A stretch of 64,000 nt of DNA. Origin: Prorocentrum cordatum. Lineage: Eukaryota; Sar; Dinophyceae; Prorocentrales; Prorocentraceae. The stretch covers positions 56,001 to 120,000 of the forward strand of contig CAUYUJ010015294.1 in NCBI GenBank assembly GCA_963575745.1, given 5' to 3'. This document shows positions 1-10,237 of the stretch, one piece after another. The position numbers and the translations under genes were made by a program. The notes below the pieces were generated by a model. The model saw nothing but the letters and a program-made list of their open reading frames with translations. It had not been told where the DNA came from and did not search any database. Position 1 is the stretch's first letter. Every line of letters starts with the position of its first letter.

Positions 1-435
1 ATTACCAGCCCTGTACCCCCCCCCTACAGCCCGAGTTAAGTGCAGAAAACGGACAGCACCTCTCAAGATGACTCGACGAATACGAATAGTTTTGCGAATC
101 TAGCTCGGGCAGTACACCGATTTCCGAGCTCTCGATTCGGCAGGCGGACGCGCCTGATGTCTTCGAATCGATTCCTGTGAGCACGAGCCCTGTAGCCCCC
201 CTACAGCCCGAGTTAAGTGCAGAAACTGTCAGCACCTCTCAAGATGACTCCAACAACACGCATAGTTTCGAGCAAAAGGTACCCGATCGAGCTGAGATCA
301 AGATGGCGAGCGGGAATAAGATCGAATATGGTGGGGAAAAATACTAGAGGTCAAACGAATTGTTGAATTTTGAGAACAAAGCAAAAGGTCCGTCGAGATT
401 TCTCTTGCGAACTACCTCTCCAGCGCGCCGGAATT
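1..435 (+). mobile_element. C-A-B element, 3' part (head lies left of window)
   Basis: Positions 1-273 hold about 1.5 copies of the 177-bp A monomer (the AGTTAAG landmark is at 34 and 211). Positions 274-435 are the B tail, recognised by the block starting AAAAGGTACCCGATCGAGCT and ending ...CGCCGGAATT, where the next element begins with ACT. No coding function is visible. Confidence 0.75.
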
Positions 436-986
436 ACTGGGCGCCGGCGGTAAACCATCAACCTTTCCTACCGCCGGGGACTCGTAGAGCTTCCTAAGCA
501 TATATAATGTCGAAAAAAATTGCAGAGAACGAATAGTTTTTCAGCCTAAGCGATTTCAGACCTCTCGATGCAACGGCCAAACGCCCCGCATGCTTCTGGA
601 TCGTTTTCTGTGCGCACGAGCTCCGTAGCTCTCCTACAGCCCGAGTTACGTGCGAAAATCGACAGCACCTCTCAAAATCACTCGAACAATACCAACAATT
701 TCGCAAATCTAGCTCGAGTATCAGACCGAGTTCAGACCTCTGAATGCAACAGGCAGACGCGCCTGCTGTCTCCGAATCGATTTCTGTGATTACCAGCCCT
801 GCAGCCCCCTTACAGCCCGAGTTAAGTGCAAACCGACAGCACCTCTAAACACGACTCGAACAATACGAATAGTTTCGCGGACCTAGCTCAGACAGCAGAC
901 CGAGCTCTTCCTTGCCAACTAGCTCTCCAGCGCGCCGGAATTACTCTTCAGCTTCCAGCAACTAGCTAAGGGAAGCTCTACGAGTT
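436..986 (+). mobile_element. C-A-B element, short copy
   Basis: Starts ACTGGGCGCCGGCGG at 436, inserted in the preceding B tail at GGAATT^ACT. It has the head hairpin, about two A monomers and a shortened B tail that closes with GGGAAGCTCTACGAGTT at about 986. The closing sequence is the inverted complement of the CTCGTAGAGCTTCC near the head. Confidence 0.75.
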
Positions 987-1107
987 ATTTTCAACCGACC
1001 AAAAGTCAGCAAAAGGTCCGTCGAGATTTTTCTTGCCAACTAGCTCTCCAGCGCGCCGGAATTACTCTTAAGCTTCCAGCAACTAGCTAAGGGAAGCTCT
1101 ACAAGTT
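987..1107 (+). repeat. B-tail remainder of another C-A-B element
   Basis: Resumes in mid B (ATTTTCAACCGACC...) and closes with GAAGCTCTACAAGTT. Its own head is not identifiable in the window. It is the host flank of the large nest that opens at 1,108. Confidence 0.6.
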
Positions 1108-1734
1108 ACAGGGCGCCGGCGGTAAACCGTCAACCTTTCTTACCACCGGGGGACTCGTAGAGCTTCCTGACAATATATAATGTCGAGAAAAAATTGCAGA
1201 GAACGAATAATTTTTCAGCCTAAGGGATTTCAGACCTCTCGATGCAACAACCCAACGCCCCCGATGCTTATCGATTGTCTTCTTTACAAGCTCTCTAGCT
1301 CTCCTACAGCCGAGTTACGTGCGTAGATCGACAGCACTTCTCAAGATGACTCGAACAAAACGAATAGTTTGGCAAACCCAGCTCGAGTCTTAGACCGAGT
1401 TCAGACCTCTGAATGCGACAGGCGGACGCGTCTGAGCTCTCTGAATCGATTTCTGTCATTACCAGCCCTGCAGCCCCCCTACAGCCTGAGTTAAGTGCAG
1501 AAAACCGACAGCACCTCTCAGGATCACTCGAACAATACGAACAGTTTCGCGACTCTAGATCTGGCAGTAGACCGAGTTCAGAGCTCTTGATTCGACAGTC
1601 AAACGCGACTGATGATTTTGAATCGATTTATGTAAGTATCAGCTCTGTAGCTGTCCTGTAGCCCGAGTTAACTGCAGAAAACCAACAGCACCTCTCAAGA
1701 TGACTCGAATAATGCGACTGGGTTTGCGTACCTA

Positions 1735-2126
1735 GCTCGACTAGCAGACCGAGTTCAAACCTCTGGATACAACAGCCGAACGCGCCTGATCATTCTGAAT
1801 CGATCAGGTGTGCTTACCAGCTCTGTAGCTGTCCTCTATCTCGAGTTAAGTCCAGTATACCGACAGCGCGAATCGAGATGACTCGAAACGGCCGATCCCG
1901 CCTGGACGCTTTTTGGCAGTAAAAGGTACCCGATCGAGCCAAAAAGCATCGCGGCGGGATCGGCTGTTTTGAGTCATCTTGATACGCGTTCTCGGTATTT
2001 TGTACTTAACTCGAGCTGTACGGCAGCTACAGAGGTCATTCTGGCAGAAATCGATTACGAATTATCAGACGCGTTCATCTGTTCCATCTAAAGGTCTGAA
2101 CTCGGTCTGCTGCCCGAGCTAGATGA
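1735..2126. repeat. Large fold-back: inverted A/B junction
   Basis: The end of the A array and start of B (to 1,917) is followed after a 20-nt spacer (1,918-1,937) by its inverted copy (1,938 to about 2,126). The inner 57 bp of the arms match with a few differences: GCCAAAAAGC...GGCGGGATCGGC... against the complement of the left arm. The outer parts align more loosely. It would extrude a long hairpin. Confidence 0.75.
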
Positions 2127-2244
2127 GATCAAATTGGAGAGCGGGAATAAGATCAAATATTACGGGAAAAAATACTGACTCTAACGAATGGTTGAATTTC
2201 GAGAACAAAATTTTCAACCTAGCAAAAGTCATCAAAACGTCGAG

Positions 2245-2636
2245 ACTGGCGCCGGCGGTGAACTGTCAACCTGGTCACCACAGGGAACCTCGTAGAGCTC
2301 TTTCCACGCGTAAGAGTGCCCAGAATCGAAGCATTGAACTTTGCAGTAGTTTCTTGAAATATCTAATTTCTAATTTTGTGTGTCAATCTGAGGTCAGGTT
2401 CCTGGGTTCGCTCAGAAGAATTTCTCGACGGAATGAGCTGAGAATTAGAGAGGCAACTTCTGTCATGCAAAACTTCGCTCTGCTTAATTATCAGCCCAAA
2501 CGAATGGTTAGAGCTATGAAATCGGCTGAGCCAGGCCGCAGATGGTATGATCGCGTCTCTTGAAATTTCGCGAACTAGCTCCACCCCGTTGCTGAATTCC
2601 TCTTGCTCTGTTAGCACGAGAGAGCTCTACGAGGTA
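2245..2636 (+). mobile_element. D-type element inserted in B at GTCGAG^ATT
   Basis: Starts ACTGGCGCCGGCGGTGAAC, has CCTCGTAGAGCTC soon after the head and closes with GAGAGCTCTACGAGGT at 2,636. The host B tail resumes immediately as ATTTTTCTTGCCA, exactly the sequence that follows GTCGAG in other B copies. The interior is diverged from other D copies. Confidence 0.7.
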
Positions 2637-2649
2637 TTTTTCTTGCCAA

Positions 2650-3046
2650 TGGAAACCGGCGGTAGACCGTCAACCAGGTTACCGCCGGGCACCTCCTAGA
2701 GCTCTTTCGTTGCACAGCCCCCCTCGGAAAACATGAAGGAAGCTTCTAAAGCGAGAGCCGAAAAAATCGAAAAATAACGATTTTTTGGTTTCCATGCAAA
2801 AGCGGTTCCTGCAAGTCTTTCGATAGTAATGTTCCACCTACGCACCTGAAAATTTAACTGGCAGACGCGGCATAACTCACTCCACGTGAGAAAAATATGG
2901 TGTCTCAAAATAAATTGTCAAATAACTTTCAAATCTTAGCACAACCGACCCAAAGTCACCACTCTGTCTCTTAAGGCCGGGTCGGCCAACTAGCTCCACC
3001 CCGCGCCGGAATTCCTCCAGCTCATCGATGCCGAGAGCTCTACGAG
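2650..3046 (+). mobile_element. E element
   Basis: Head variant ATGGAAACCGGCGG, then CACCTCCTAGAGCTCTTTCG, an interior with AAAAATCGAAAAATAACG and GTAATGTTCCACCTACGCAC, the signature AAATTGTCAAATAACTTTC, and the closing segment ACTAGCTCCACCCCGCGCC...GAGCTCTACGAGG. After it an extra copy of TTTTCTTGCCA appears before the host B resumes, so the right junction is not perfectly clean. Confidence 0.7.
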
Positions 3047-3140
3047 GAACTTTTCTTGCCAACTAGCTCTCCAGCGCCACGGAATCATGGGAACCAGCGG
3101 TAAACCGTCAACCAGGTCCGCCGGGCACCTCGTAGAGCTC

Positions 3141-4134
3141 GACAGCACCTCTCAAGATGACCGAAAAATACGAATAGTTTGGCAAACCTAGCTCGAGTAT
3201 CAGACCGAGTTCAGACCTCTGCATGCGACAGGCGGACGCGTCTGATGTCTCTGAATCGATTCCTGTGATTACCAGCCTGCAGCCCCCCTACAGCCCGAGT
3301 TCAATGGGAAACCGACAGCACCTCTCAGGATGACTCGAACAATACGAATAGTTTCGCGGACCTAGTTCGGGCAGCAGACAGAGTTCGGAGCTCTGGATTC
3401 GAAAGGCGGACGCACCTGATGTCTCCGAATCGAATCCAATGATTATCAGCCATGCAGCCCCCCACAGCCCGAGTTGAGTGCAGAGAACCGACAGCATCTC
3501 TGAAGATGACTCGAACAATACGAATAGTTTCGCGATTCTAGATCGGGCAGCAGACCGAGTTCAGAGCTCTGGATTCAACAGACAACGGCCACTGATGGTT
3601 CTGAATCAGATTCTGTACGCATCAGCTCTGTAGCTGTCCTGTAGCTCGAGCTAAGTACAGAAAACCGAGAGCGTCTGTCAAGATGACTCAAATAATACGA
3701 ATAGGTTTGCGGACCTAGCTCGGCTAACAGACCGAGTTCAGACCTCTGGATTCAACAGGCGAACGCGCCGAACCATTCTACATCGATTAGCTGTGCTTAC
3801 CAGCTCTGTAGCTGACCTGAAGCTCGAGTTATCTTGAGAAAACCGTCATCGCGTGTCAAGATGACTCGAAACGGCCGATCCCGCCTGCCTGCTTCTTGGC
3901 AGTTAAATGTACCCGATCGAGCTCAGATCAAGATGGCGAGCGCGAAAAATATCGAATATCATGGGAAAAAATACTAGAGCTCAAACGAATCGTTGAATTT
4001 CGAGAACAAAATTTTCAACCGACCAAAAGTCACCAAAAGGTCCGTCGAGATTTTTCTTGCCAACTAGCTCTCCAGCGCCCCGGAATTACTCTTAAGCTTC
4101 CAGCAGTAACTTGCTGAGGGAAGCTCTACGAGTT
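3141..4134 (+). mobile_element. Headless C-A-B element
   Basis: About four A monomers (3,141-3,860) and a complete B tail with the terminal hairpin AGCTTCC...GGGAAGCT and closing ACGAGTT. The expected C head is missing at the 3,140/3,141 junction, where an E head runs directly into A sequence. This looks like a deletion or recombination product. Confidence 0.7.
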
Positions 4135-5970
4135 ACTAGCCACCCCGCGCCGGAACTGGGAACCGGCGGTAAACCGTCAACCTGGCTACCGCCGGAAATC
4201 TCGTAGAGCTCTTTTCTTGCACGGCGATCGTCGAAACACATGAAGGAAGCTTCTAGAGCGAGAAACCAGAAACTCGAAAAATCACGTTTTTCTGTTTTTA
4301 TCCAACGTCGGTTCCGCCAAGTGTTTTCATAATAATACTGCACCTATGGGCCTGAAAATTTTACGGGCGGACGCGTCATAACCCACTACAGGTGCGAAAA
4401 ATCTGCTTTCTCAAAATGAATTGTCAAATATCCTTCAATTTTTCGCAAAACCACCCAAAAGTTACCACTTTGTCCTTTCTGGCCGGGTCGGCCAACTGGG
4501 CGCCGGCGGTAAACCGTCAACCTTTGCTACCGCCGGGGGACTCGTAGAGCTTCCTGACAACATATAATGTCGGAAAACATTACACCGAAAAAATAGTTTT
4601 CCAGCCCAAGCAATTTAAAACCTCTTGAATGCAACAGCCGAACGCCCCCGATGCTTCTGGAATGTCTTCTGTACGAGCTCTGTAGCTCCTCTACAGCCCG
4701 AGTTACGCGCGTAAATCGACAGCACCTCTCAAGATGACTCGAACAATACGAATAGTTTGGCAAACCTAGCTCGAGTATCAGACCGAGTTCAGACCTCTGC
4801 ATGCGACAGACGGACGCGTCTGATGTCTCTGACTCGATTCCTGTGATTACCAGCCCAGCAGCCCCCCTACAGCCCGAGTTATGTGCAGGAAACCAACAGC
4901 ACCTCTCAGGATGACTCGGACAATACGAATACTTTCGCGGACCTAGTTCGGGCAGCAGACAGAGTTCGGAGCTCTGGATTCGAAAGGCGGACGCGCCTGA
5001 TGTCTCCGAATCAATTCCAGAGATTACCAGCCATGCAGCCCCCCTACAGCCCGAGTTTAATGCAGAGAACCAACAGCATCTCTGAAGATGACTCGAACAA
5101 TACGAATAGTTTCGCGATTCTAGATCGGGCATCAGACCGAGTTCAGAGCTCTGGATTCAACAGACAACGGCCACTGATGATTCTGGATCAGATTCTGTAC
5201 GTATCAGCACAGAAAACCGAGAGCGTCTGTCAAGATGACTCAAATAATACGAATAGGTTTGCGGACCTAGCTCGGCTAGCAGACCGAGTTCAGACCTCGA
5301 GGTTCAACAGGCGAACGCGCCTGATCATTCTGAATGAATTAGCTGTGCTTACCAGCTCTGTAGCTGGCCTGAAGCTCGATTTATCTTGAGACAACCGTCA
5401 ACGCGTGACGAGATGACTCGAAACGGCCGATCCCACCGGAACGCTTTTTGGCAGTAAAAGGTACCCGATCCAGCTAAGATCAAGATGGCGAGCGGGACTG
5501 AGATCGAATATCACGAGAAAAATACTAGAGCTCTAACGAATGGTTGAATTTCGAGAACAAAATTTTCAACCGACCAAAAGTCACCAAAAGGTCCGTCGAG
5601 ATGTTTCTTGCCAACTAGCTCTTCAGCGCCCCGGAATTATGGGAACCGGCGGTAAACCGTCAACCAGGTCACCGCCGGCGCCCTCGTAGAGCTCTTCTTG
5701 CACACGGCGCTCCTCAGTAAGCATCAAGGAAACGTCCAGGGCAAGATCTGAGAAATTCGAAAAATCACATTTTTCTGTTTCTGTCCAACGTCGGTTCCTC
5801 CAAGTGAACTAATACTAAATCTGGCTCTAGAGAGCTGAGATGCTCAGGAAACGAAGTTTATATCCCAATGCTGAAAATCTGTTTTCTCAAAATGGATTGT
5901 CAAACATCTTTCAAATCTTAGCTAAAACGGACAAAAGTTATCACATCTTCTTTTCTGGTCGGGTCGACCA

Positions 5971-6000
5971 ACTGGCGCCGGCGGTGAACCGTCAACCTGG
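5971..6000 (+). repeat. Truncated D head
   Basis: ACTGGCGCCGGCGGTGAACC and a few further bases, then the D sequence stops and unrelated sequence follows at 6,001. Confidence 0.75.
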
Positions 6001-6366
6001 TTTTTTGGGGTTTTCGGACCGATGCTCCAGCTGGGTCAACTGGCGGCCAGAATCTGTTGCGCCAAATGCACAACAGCGCTAGTAAGCGCCTCAGCAGCAC
6101 TAAGTTCGGCGTCGGTTATCGTAGCACCCTCCAGGCACCACGCGGCTTCGCACACATCCCTCCAAACGAGAGGCATATTAGAGGACACGGAATAGGGGGA
6201 GGAGGAGGGGAGAGGAGAACACGAGATACACTTATTACAATCATATCTGTGATTGATGAAACCCACTTGAAGCCAAAAGCCGCACCCCGTTCCTTTGCTG
6301 CAAACTCCCCCATCGTATCCACCACGACAGGCGATAGGTTGTAGAAAGTCCTCAAAGCTAAACTTG
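6001..6366 (-). other. Unique segment inside the nest, possible captured coding fragment
   Basis: About 365 bp with no similarity to any repeat family here. The minus strand has two overlapping open frames, 6,116-6,355 (79 codons; includes VVVDTMGEFAAKERGAAFGF) and 6,036-6,407 (includes ITDAELSAAEALTSAVVHLA). Both stretches have ordinary protein-like composition, unlike the surrounding repeats. The frame change near a CTCCTCCTCC tract at about 6,200 could be an intron or a frameshift. I do not recognise the protein. Confidence 0.35.
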
Positions 6367-8252
6367 GACGCGTCTGATGTCTCTGAATCGATTCCTGTGA
6401 TTACCATCCCTGCAGCCCCCCCCCCCTACAGCCCGAGTTAAGTGCAGGAAACCATCAGCACCTCTCAGGCTTACTCGAAGAATACGAATAGTTTCGCAGA
6501 CCTAGTTCGGGCAGCAGACAGAGTTCGGAGCTCTGGATTCAAAAGGCTGACGCGCCTGATGTCTCTGAATCGATTCCAGTGATTACCAGCCATGCAGCCA
6601 CCCTGCAGCCCGAGTTAAGTGCAGAGAACCGACAGCATCTCTCAAGATGACTCGAACAATACGAATAGTTTCGCGATTTTAGATTGGGCGGCAGACCGAG
6701 TTCAGAGCTCTGGATTCAAAAGACAACAGCCACTGATGATTCTGAATCAGATTCTGTGCGTATCAGCTCTGTAGCTGTCCTGTAGCTCGAGTTAAGTACA
6801 GAAAACCGAGAGTGTCTGTCAAGATGACTCGAATAATACGAATAGGTTTGCGGACCTAGCTCTGCTAGCAGACCGAGTTCAGACCTCTGGGTTCAACAGG
6901 CGAACGCGCCTGATCATTCTGAATCGATGAGCTGTGCTTACCAGCTCTGTAGCTGGTCTGAAGCTCGAGTTATCTTGAGAAAACCGTGACCGCGTGACAA
7001 GCTGACTCGAAACGACCGATCCCGCCCGTGTGCTTTTTGGCAGTAAAAGGTACCCGATCGAGCTGAGATCAAGATGGCGAGCGGGAATGAGATCGAATAT
7101 CACGGGAAAAAATACTAGAGCTCTGACGAATGGTTGGATTTCGAGAACCAAATTTTCAACCGACCAAAGGTCAGCAAAAGTTCCGTCGAGATTTGTCTTG
7201 CCAACTAGCTCTCCAGCGCGCCGGAATTACTGGGCGCCGGCGGTAAACCGTCAACCTTGGTTACCGCCGGGAGACTCGTAGAGCTTCCTAGCTCGACTCG
7301 AGTTGAGAAAACCGACAGCACCTACCAACATTCCGACTCATAGTGAATATTTCTTCACCTCTGAATGTGACAGGCGACGCGTCTGATGTCTGCGAATCGA
7401 CTCCTGTCATTATCAGCCCTGCAGCCCGCCCTACAACCTGAGTTAAGTGCAGAAAACCGACAGCACCTCTCAGGATGACTCGAACAATACAGTAGCTTCG
7501 CAGACCTAATTCGGGCAGCGGACCGAGTTCCGAGCTCTGGATTCGACAGGCGAACGCGTCTGATGTCTTCAAACCGATTACTGTGACCACCAGCACTGTA
7601 GCCCCTCTCAGCGCGAGTTGAGTGCAGAAAACTGAGAGCACTTCTTAAGATGACTCGACCAATACGAATAGTTGCGCGATTCCAGATCGGGCAGCAGACC
7701 GAGTTCAGAGCTCTGGATTCAACAGACAAACGCAACTGATGATTCTGAATCCGGCTCTGTAAATATCAGCTCTGTAGCTGTCCTACAGCTTGAGTTGAGT
7801 ACAGAAACCGAGAATTCCTGTCAAGATGACTCGAATATAGACCGAGTTCAGACCTCTGGGTTCAACAGGCGAACGCGCCTGATCATTCTGAATCGATGAG
7901 CTGTGCTTACCAGCTCTGTAGCTGTCCTAAAGCTCGAGTTATGTTTAGAAAACCGTCAGCGCGTATCAAGATGACGCAAAACTGCCGATCCCGCACAGTG
8001 CTTTTCGATAGTAATATTAACCCGATCGAGCTAAGATTTAGATGGCGAGCGGTAATAAGATCGAATATGACGGGAAAAAATACTAGAGTTCAAACGAATT
8101 GTTGAATTTCAACCGACCGAAAGTCGGCAAAAGTTCCGTCGATTGCCAACTAGCTCTCCGGCGCGCCGGAATTACTCTTAGCTTCCAGCAATAACTTGCT
8201 AGGGGAAGCTCTGAGCTTCCAGCAATAACTTGGTAAGGGAAGCTCTAGAGTT
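6367..8252 (+). mobile_element. C-A-B element, head missing, hosting another C-A-B
   Basis: A monomers 6,367-7,008 and B tail 7,009-7,228, cut at CGCCGGAATT. Two successive terminal hairpins at 8,180-8,252 (both with CTTCCAGCAATAACTT) are best read as the closings of the inner element and of this one. Confidence 0.6.
7229..8212 (+). mobile_element. C-A-B element
   Basis: Head with a perfect dyad, CCGGCGGTAA and TTACCGCCGG around 7,236-7,270, then CTCGTAGAGCTTCC, nearly four A monomers (7,311-7,975) and a B tail closing with GGGGAAGCTCTGAG. Inserted at GGAATT^ACT of the preceding B tail. Confidence 0.7.
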
Positions 8253-8589
8253 ACTGGCGCCGGCGATGAACCGTCAACCTGATCACCGCCGGGAACCTCG
8301 CAGAGCTCCTAGAACGCGTAAGAGTGCTCAGCATCAAAAGAGAGGGCTTCTGGAAGCATTTCCCGAAAAAAGAGAAATCACGATTTTTTCATGTCGACAT
8401 AAAGTTGGTTTCGCCAAGTGTTTTGATAGTAAAAGTACATCCAGAGAGCTTATATTGAGACGCAGAGGCCCTCATAACCTTCTACAGGTGCGAAAAATCT
8501 GCTTTCTCAAATGAATTGTCAAATATCTTTCAAATTGTCCGCATGGCCAGAATTCTCTGGCTCATTGCTGCCGAAGAGCTCCTCGAGGT
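8253..8589 (+). mobile_element. D/E-type element
   Basis: Head ACTGGCGCCGGCGATGAACC, CTCGCAGAGCTCC, interior with GTCGACATAAAGTTGG and AATTGTCAAATATCTTTC, closing GAAGAGCTCCTCGAGGT. The left dyad arm carries one uncompensated change. Confidence 0.65.
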
Positions 8590-8871
8590 GCTCCACCCCG
8601 CGCCAGAATTACTTTAGCTCATCGATGCCGAAAAGCGGTACTCTTAAGCTTCCAGCAATAACTTGCTGAGGGAAGCTCTACGAGCTACTAGCTCCATCCA
8701 CGCCGGAATTTTTCTAGCTCATCGATGCCGAGAAGCTCTACGACGTATTCCTCTAGCTCATCGACGGCGAAGAGCTCTACGAGGTACTCTTAAACCTCCA
8801 GCAAGAACTTGCTGAGGGAAGTTCTGCAAGTTACTAGCTCCACCCTGCGCCGGAATTCTTCTAGCTCATCG
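8590..8871 (+). repeat. Run of six closing segments of interrupted elements
   Basis: Consecutive pieces end at 8,639 (E type), 8,686 (C type), 8,746 (E), 8,785 (E) and 8,832 (C), with a sixth (E/D type) interrupted at 8,871. Each begins at a different internal site of its family, not at a family start. I read them as closing brackets of the elements opened at 5,639, 4,495, 4,155, 3,087 and 1,108. Confidence 0.7.
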
Positions 8872-9004
8872 ACTGGGCGCCGGCGGCCGGAGGAGCTTTC
8901 GCCAAGCTTCGACGCGTGCCTACACGCGTGCAGACACGCGTGAAAGCGATTCTGGCAGCGCTGCAGCAGCGTTGCAGGTGTGTATGTTCCTCTTTGATCT
9001 CCGG
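8872..9004 (+). repeat. C head scrap fused to a G-family fragment
   Basis: ACTGGGCGCCGGCGG is followed directly by GC-rich G-like sequence containing GACGCGTGCCTACACGCGTG and CAGCGCTGCAGCAGCG. It joins the forward nest on the left to inverted material on the right. Confidence 0.6.
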
Positions 9005-9060
9005 CTACCTCGTAGGGCTCTCAACTCGTAGCGCTCCCCTTAGCAAGTAATTGCTGGGAG
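9005..9060 (-). repeat. Inverted closing segments of an E and a C element
   Basis: ACCTCGTAGGGCTCTC (9,007 on) and AACTCGTAGCGCTCCCC followed by TTAGCAAGTAATTGCTGGGAG are reverse complements of E and C closings. They mark the start of a nest in minus orientation. Confidence 0.65.
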
Positions 9061-9640
9061 CCACTGTATGAAAACCGAAAAATCTTCATTTTTTCGAATT
9101 TTTCGGCTCTCGCTTCAGAAGCGCTTCACGTGCTCGGAGCAGCGCTGTGTAAGAAGAGAGCTCTACGAGGTGCTCGGCGGTAACTGGGTTGACGGTATAC
9201 CGGCGGTTGCCAGTTTTCGCGTTATGCAAAATTTTGAAGTTCGTTTTCAGAAGTGGGATTTTCATTCCCTGTAGTTTGATATGACGCATGTGCTGGTTGA
9301 ATTATTATGACTCTAGGTGCAGTATTACTATCGAGACACTTGTAGGAACTAAAAATGTGTTTCTCTGCGTAATCTGATAAGCTCTTTCGGTGAACAGGCA
9401 GCAGAAGAGTGGAAGGAGAGTCGGTTATGCCGCGTGTGTCAGTCAAATTTTCAGATCTGTAGGTCATCACACTTGAAGGAACTGATTCGATGAAAACCGA
9501 AAAATCGAGTTTTTTGCAGGTTGTCTGCCTCTCGCTTTAGAATCTTCCTTTATGTGTTCCGAGGAGCGCTGTGCAGGAAAAAAGCTGTACGAGGTGCCCC
9601 CGGCGGTAACCTAATTCACGATTTACCGCCGGTTCCCAGT
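9061..9640 (-). mobile_element. Two inverted E elements in tandem
   Basis: Each ends with the reverse complement of an E head: near 9,206-9,214 and at 9,631-9,640 (GGTTCCCAGT), with AGCTCTACGAGGT or AGCTGTACGAGGT just before. Both carry the inverted E interior (AAAACCGAAAAATC). The part between 9,222 and 9,480 is diverged. Confidence 0.65.
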
Positions 9641-9828
9641 CATTCCGGGGCGCTGGAGAGTAGTTGGCAAGAAACATCTCGGCGGACCTTTTGGTGATTT
9701 TTGGTCGGTTCAAAATTCCGTTCTCAAAATTTGAACATTCGTTAGAGCTCTAGTTTTTTTCCCATGATATTCGATCTTACTCCCGCTCGCCAACTTGATT
9801 TCAGCTCCATCGGGTAGCTTTTACTTCC
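9641..9828 (-). mobile_element. Inverted B tail, host of an F insertion
   Basis: Reverse complement of B: AGTTGGCAAGAAACATCTCG, GGTCGGTTCAAAATT, TTTTTTTCCCATGATATTCG and CCATCGGGTAGCTTTTACTT. It continues after the F element as AAAAAAGCAGGCAGGCGGGATC. Confidence 0.75.
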
Positions 9829-10237
9829 ACTTGTAAGCGTCCAAAACCCGGATAGCGAAGCCAGGCGCGGAGCGCGAAGCGCTCCAAAACGCCGCACGGG
9901 GATCTCTGCCGTGCCGCTTGAAACGATGCGCGGGACGCTGGAAACCTCGCAGGAGACGCTTGCAGGGGCGCCGTTTACGATGCGTGGGGCCCTGCAAAGC
10001 GCACAAGGAAGATCTGCCTAGGAGCCTGGAAGAACTGCCGAAGCTCTTCCGAAGCTCTGCCGAAGCGCTTTGCGCACCCTGGAGCCACGCGCATTGGGAA
10101 ACGCCAGGAAGCCACGCTCCCGGACCCGCTGCAACCTCCGGCAACTCGCTGCGAGGATCGTGGACCGGCAGAAGTGGGCGTGTCCCTACCTCGGGCTTCT
10201 TCTCTGAAACCCTTAGCTCTCCAAGGAGCTATCCGGG
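9829..10237 (+). mobile_element. F element, complete, 409 bp
   Basis: Begins ACTTGTAAGCGTCC, then CCCGGATAGC, and ends with a subterminal hairpin AGCTCTCCAAGGAGCT and GCTATCCGGG, the inverted complement of CCCGGATAGC. Uninterrupted copies of the host read TACTGCCAAAAAGCAGG; here the element sits between TACTTCC and AAAAAAGCAGG, so insertion was immediately 5' of the A run. Overlapping frames on both strands are open but are not shared by other F copies. Confidence 0.8.

Larger units (their letters stand above)
5639..8639 (+). mobile_element. E element, split by nested insertions
   Basis: Head ATGGGAACCGGCGG at 5,639, E interior to GGTCGACCA at 5,970. It resumes as GCTCCACCCCGCGCC at 8,590 and closes GAAAAGCGGT at 8,639. 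Its head dyad has one uncompensated difference (GTAA against TCAC). Confidence 0.6.
4495..8686 (+). mobile_element. C-A-B element, split by nested insertions
   Basis: Head at 4,495, four to five A monomers (4,601-5,410), B tail 5,411-5,638 cut at CCCGGAATT. It resumes at 8,640 as ACTCTTAAGCTTCC and closes GAAGCTCTACGAGCT at 8,686. Confidence 0.65.
4155..8746 (+). mobile_element. E element, split by nested insertions
   Basis: Begins ACTGGGAACCGGCGGTAAAC after CGCCGGA. Contains the typical E interior (GTAATACTGCACCTATGGGC..., AATTGTCAAATATCC) up to GGCCA at 4,494. It resumes at 8,687 as ACTAGCTCCATCC and closes AGAAGCTCTACGACGT at 8,746. Confidence 0.6.
3087..8785 (+). mobile_element. E element, middle deleted, hosting the inner nest
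   Basis: Head ATGGGAACCAGCGGT at 3,087 joins A-monomer sequence abruptly at 3,140/3,141, so its middle and the head of an inner C-A-B element are lost. It resumes at 4,135-4,154 (ACTAGCCACCCCGCGCC) and again at 8,747 as ATTCCTCTAGCTCATC, closing with GAGCTCTACGAGGT at 8,785. Identity as one element is inferred from the order of closings. Confidence 0.55.
1108..8832 (+). mobile_element. Outermost C-A-B element of the left nest
   Basis: Head at 1,108, A monomers 1,201-1,890, B tail from about 2,127, interrupted by a D element (2,245), an E element (2,650) and then the E element at 3,087. Its last segment resumes at 8,786 as ACTCTTAAACCTCC... and closes with GTTCTGCAAGTT at 8,832. Only about 1.3-1.5 kb of the 7.7 kb span is its own sequence. 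The pairing rests on matching interruption and resume points and on the order of closings. Confidence 0.65.

Noticed and set aside
8561-8871. A 60-bp tandem repeat array
   Set aside because: Better explained as closing pieces of nested elements: piece type, start points and order match the upstream openings.
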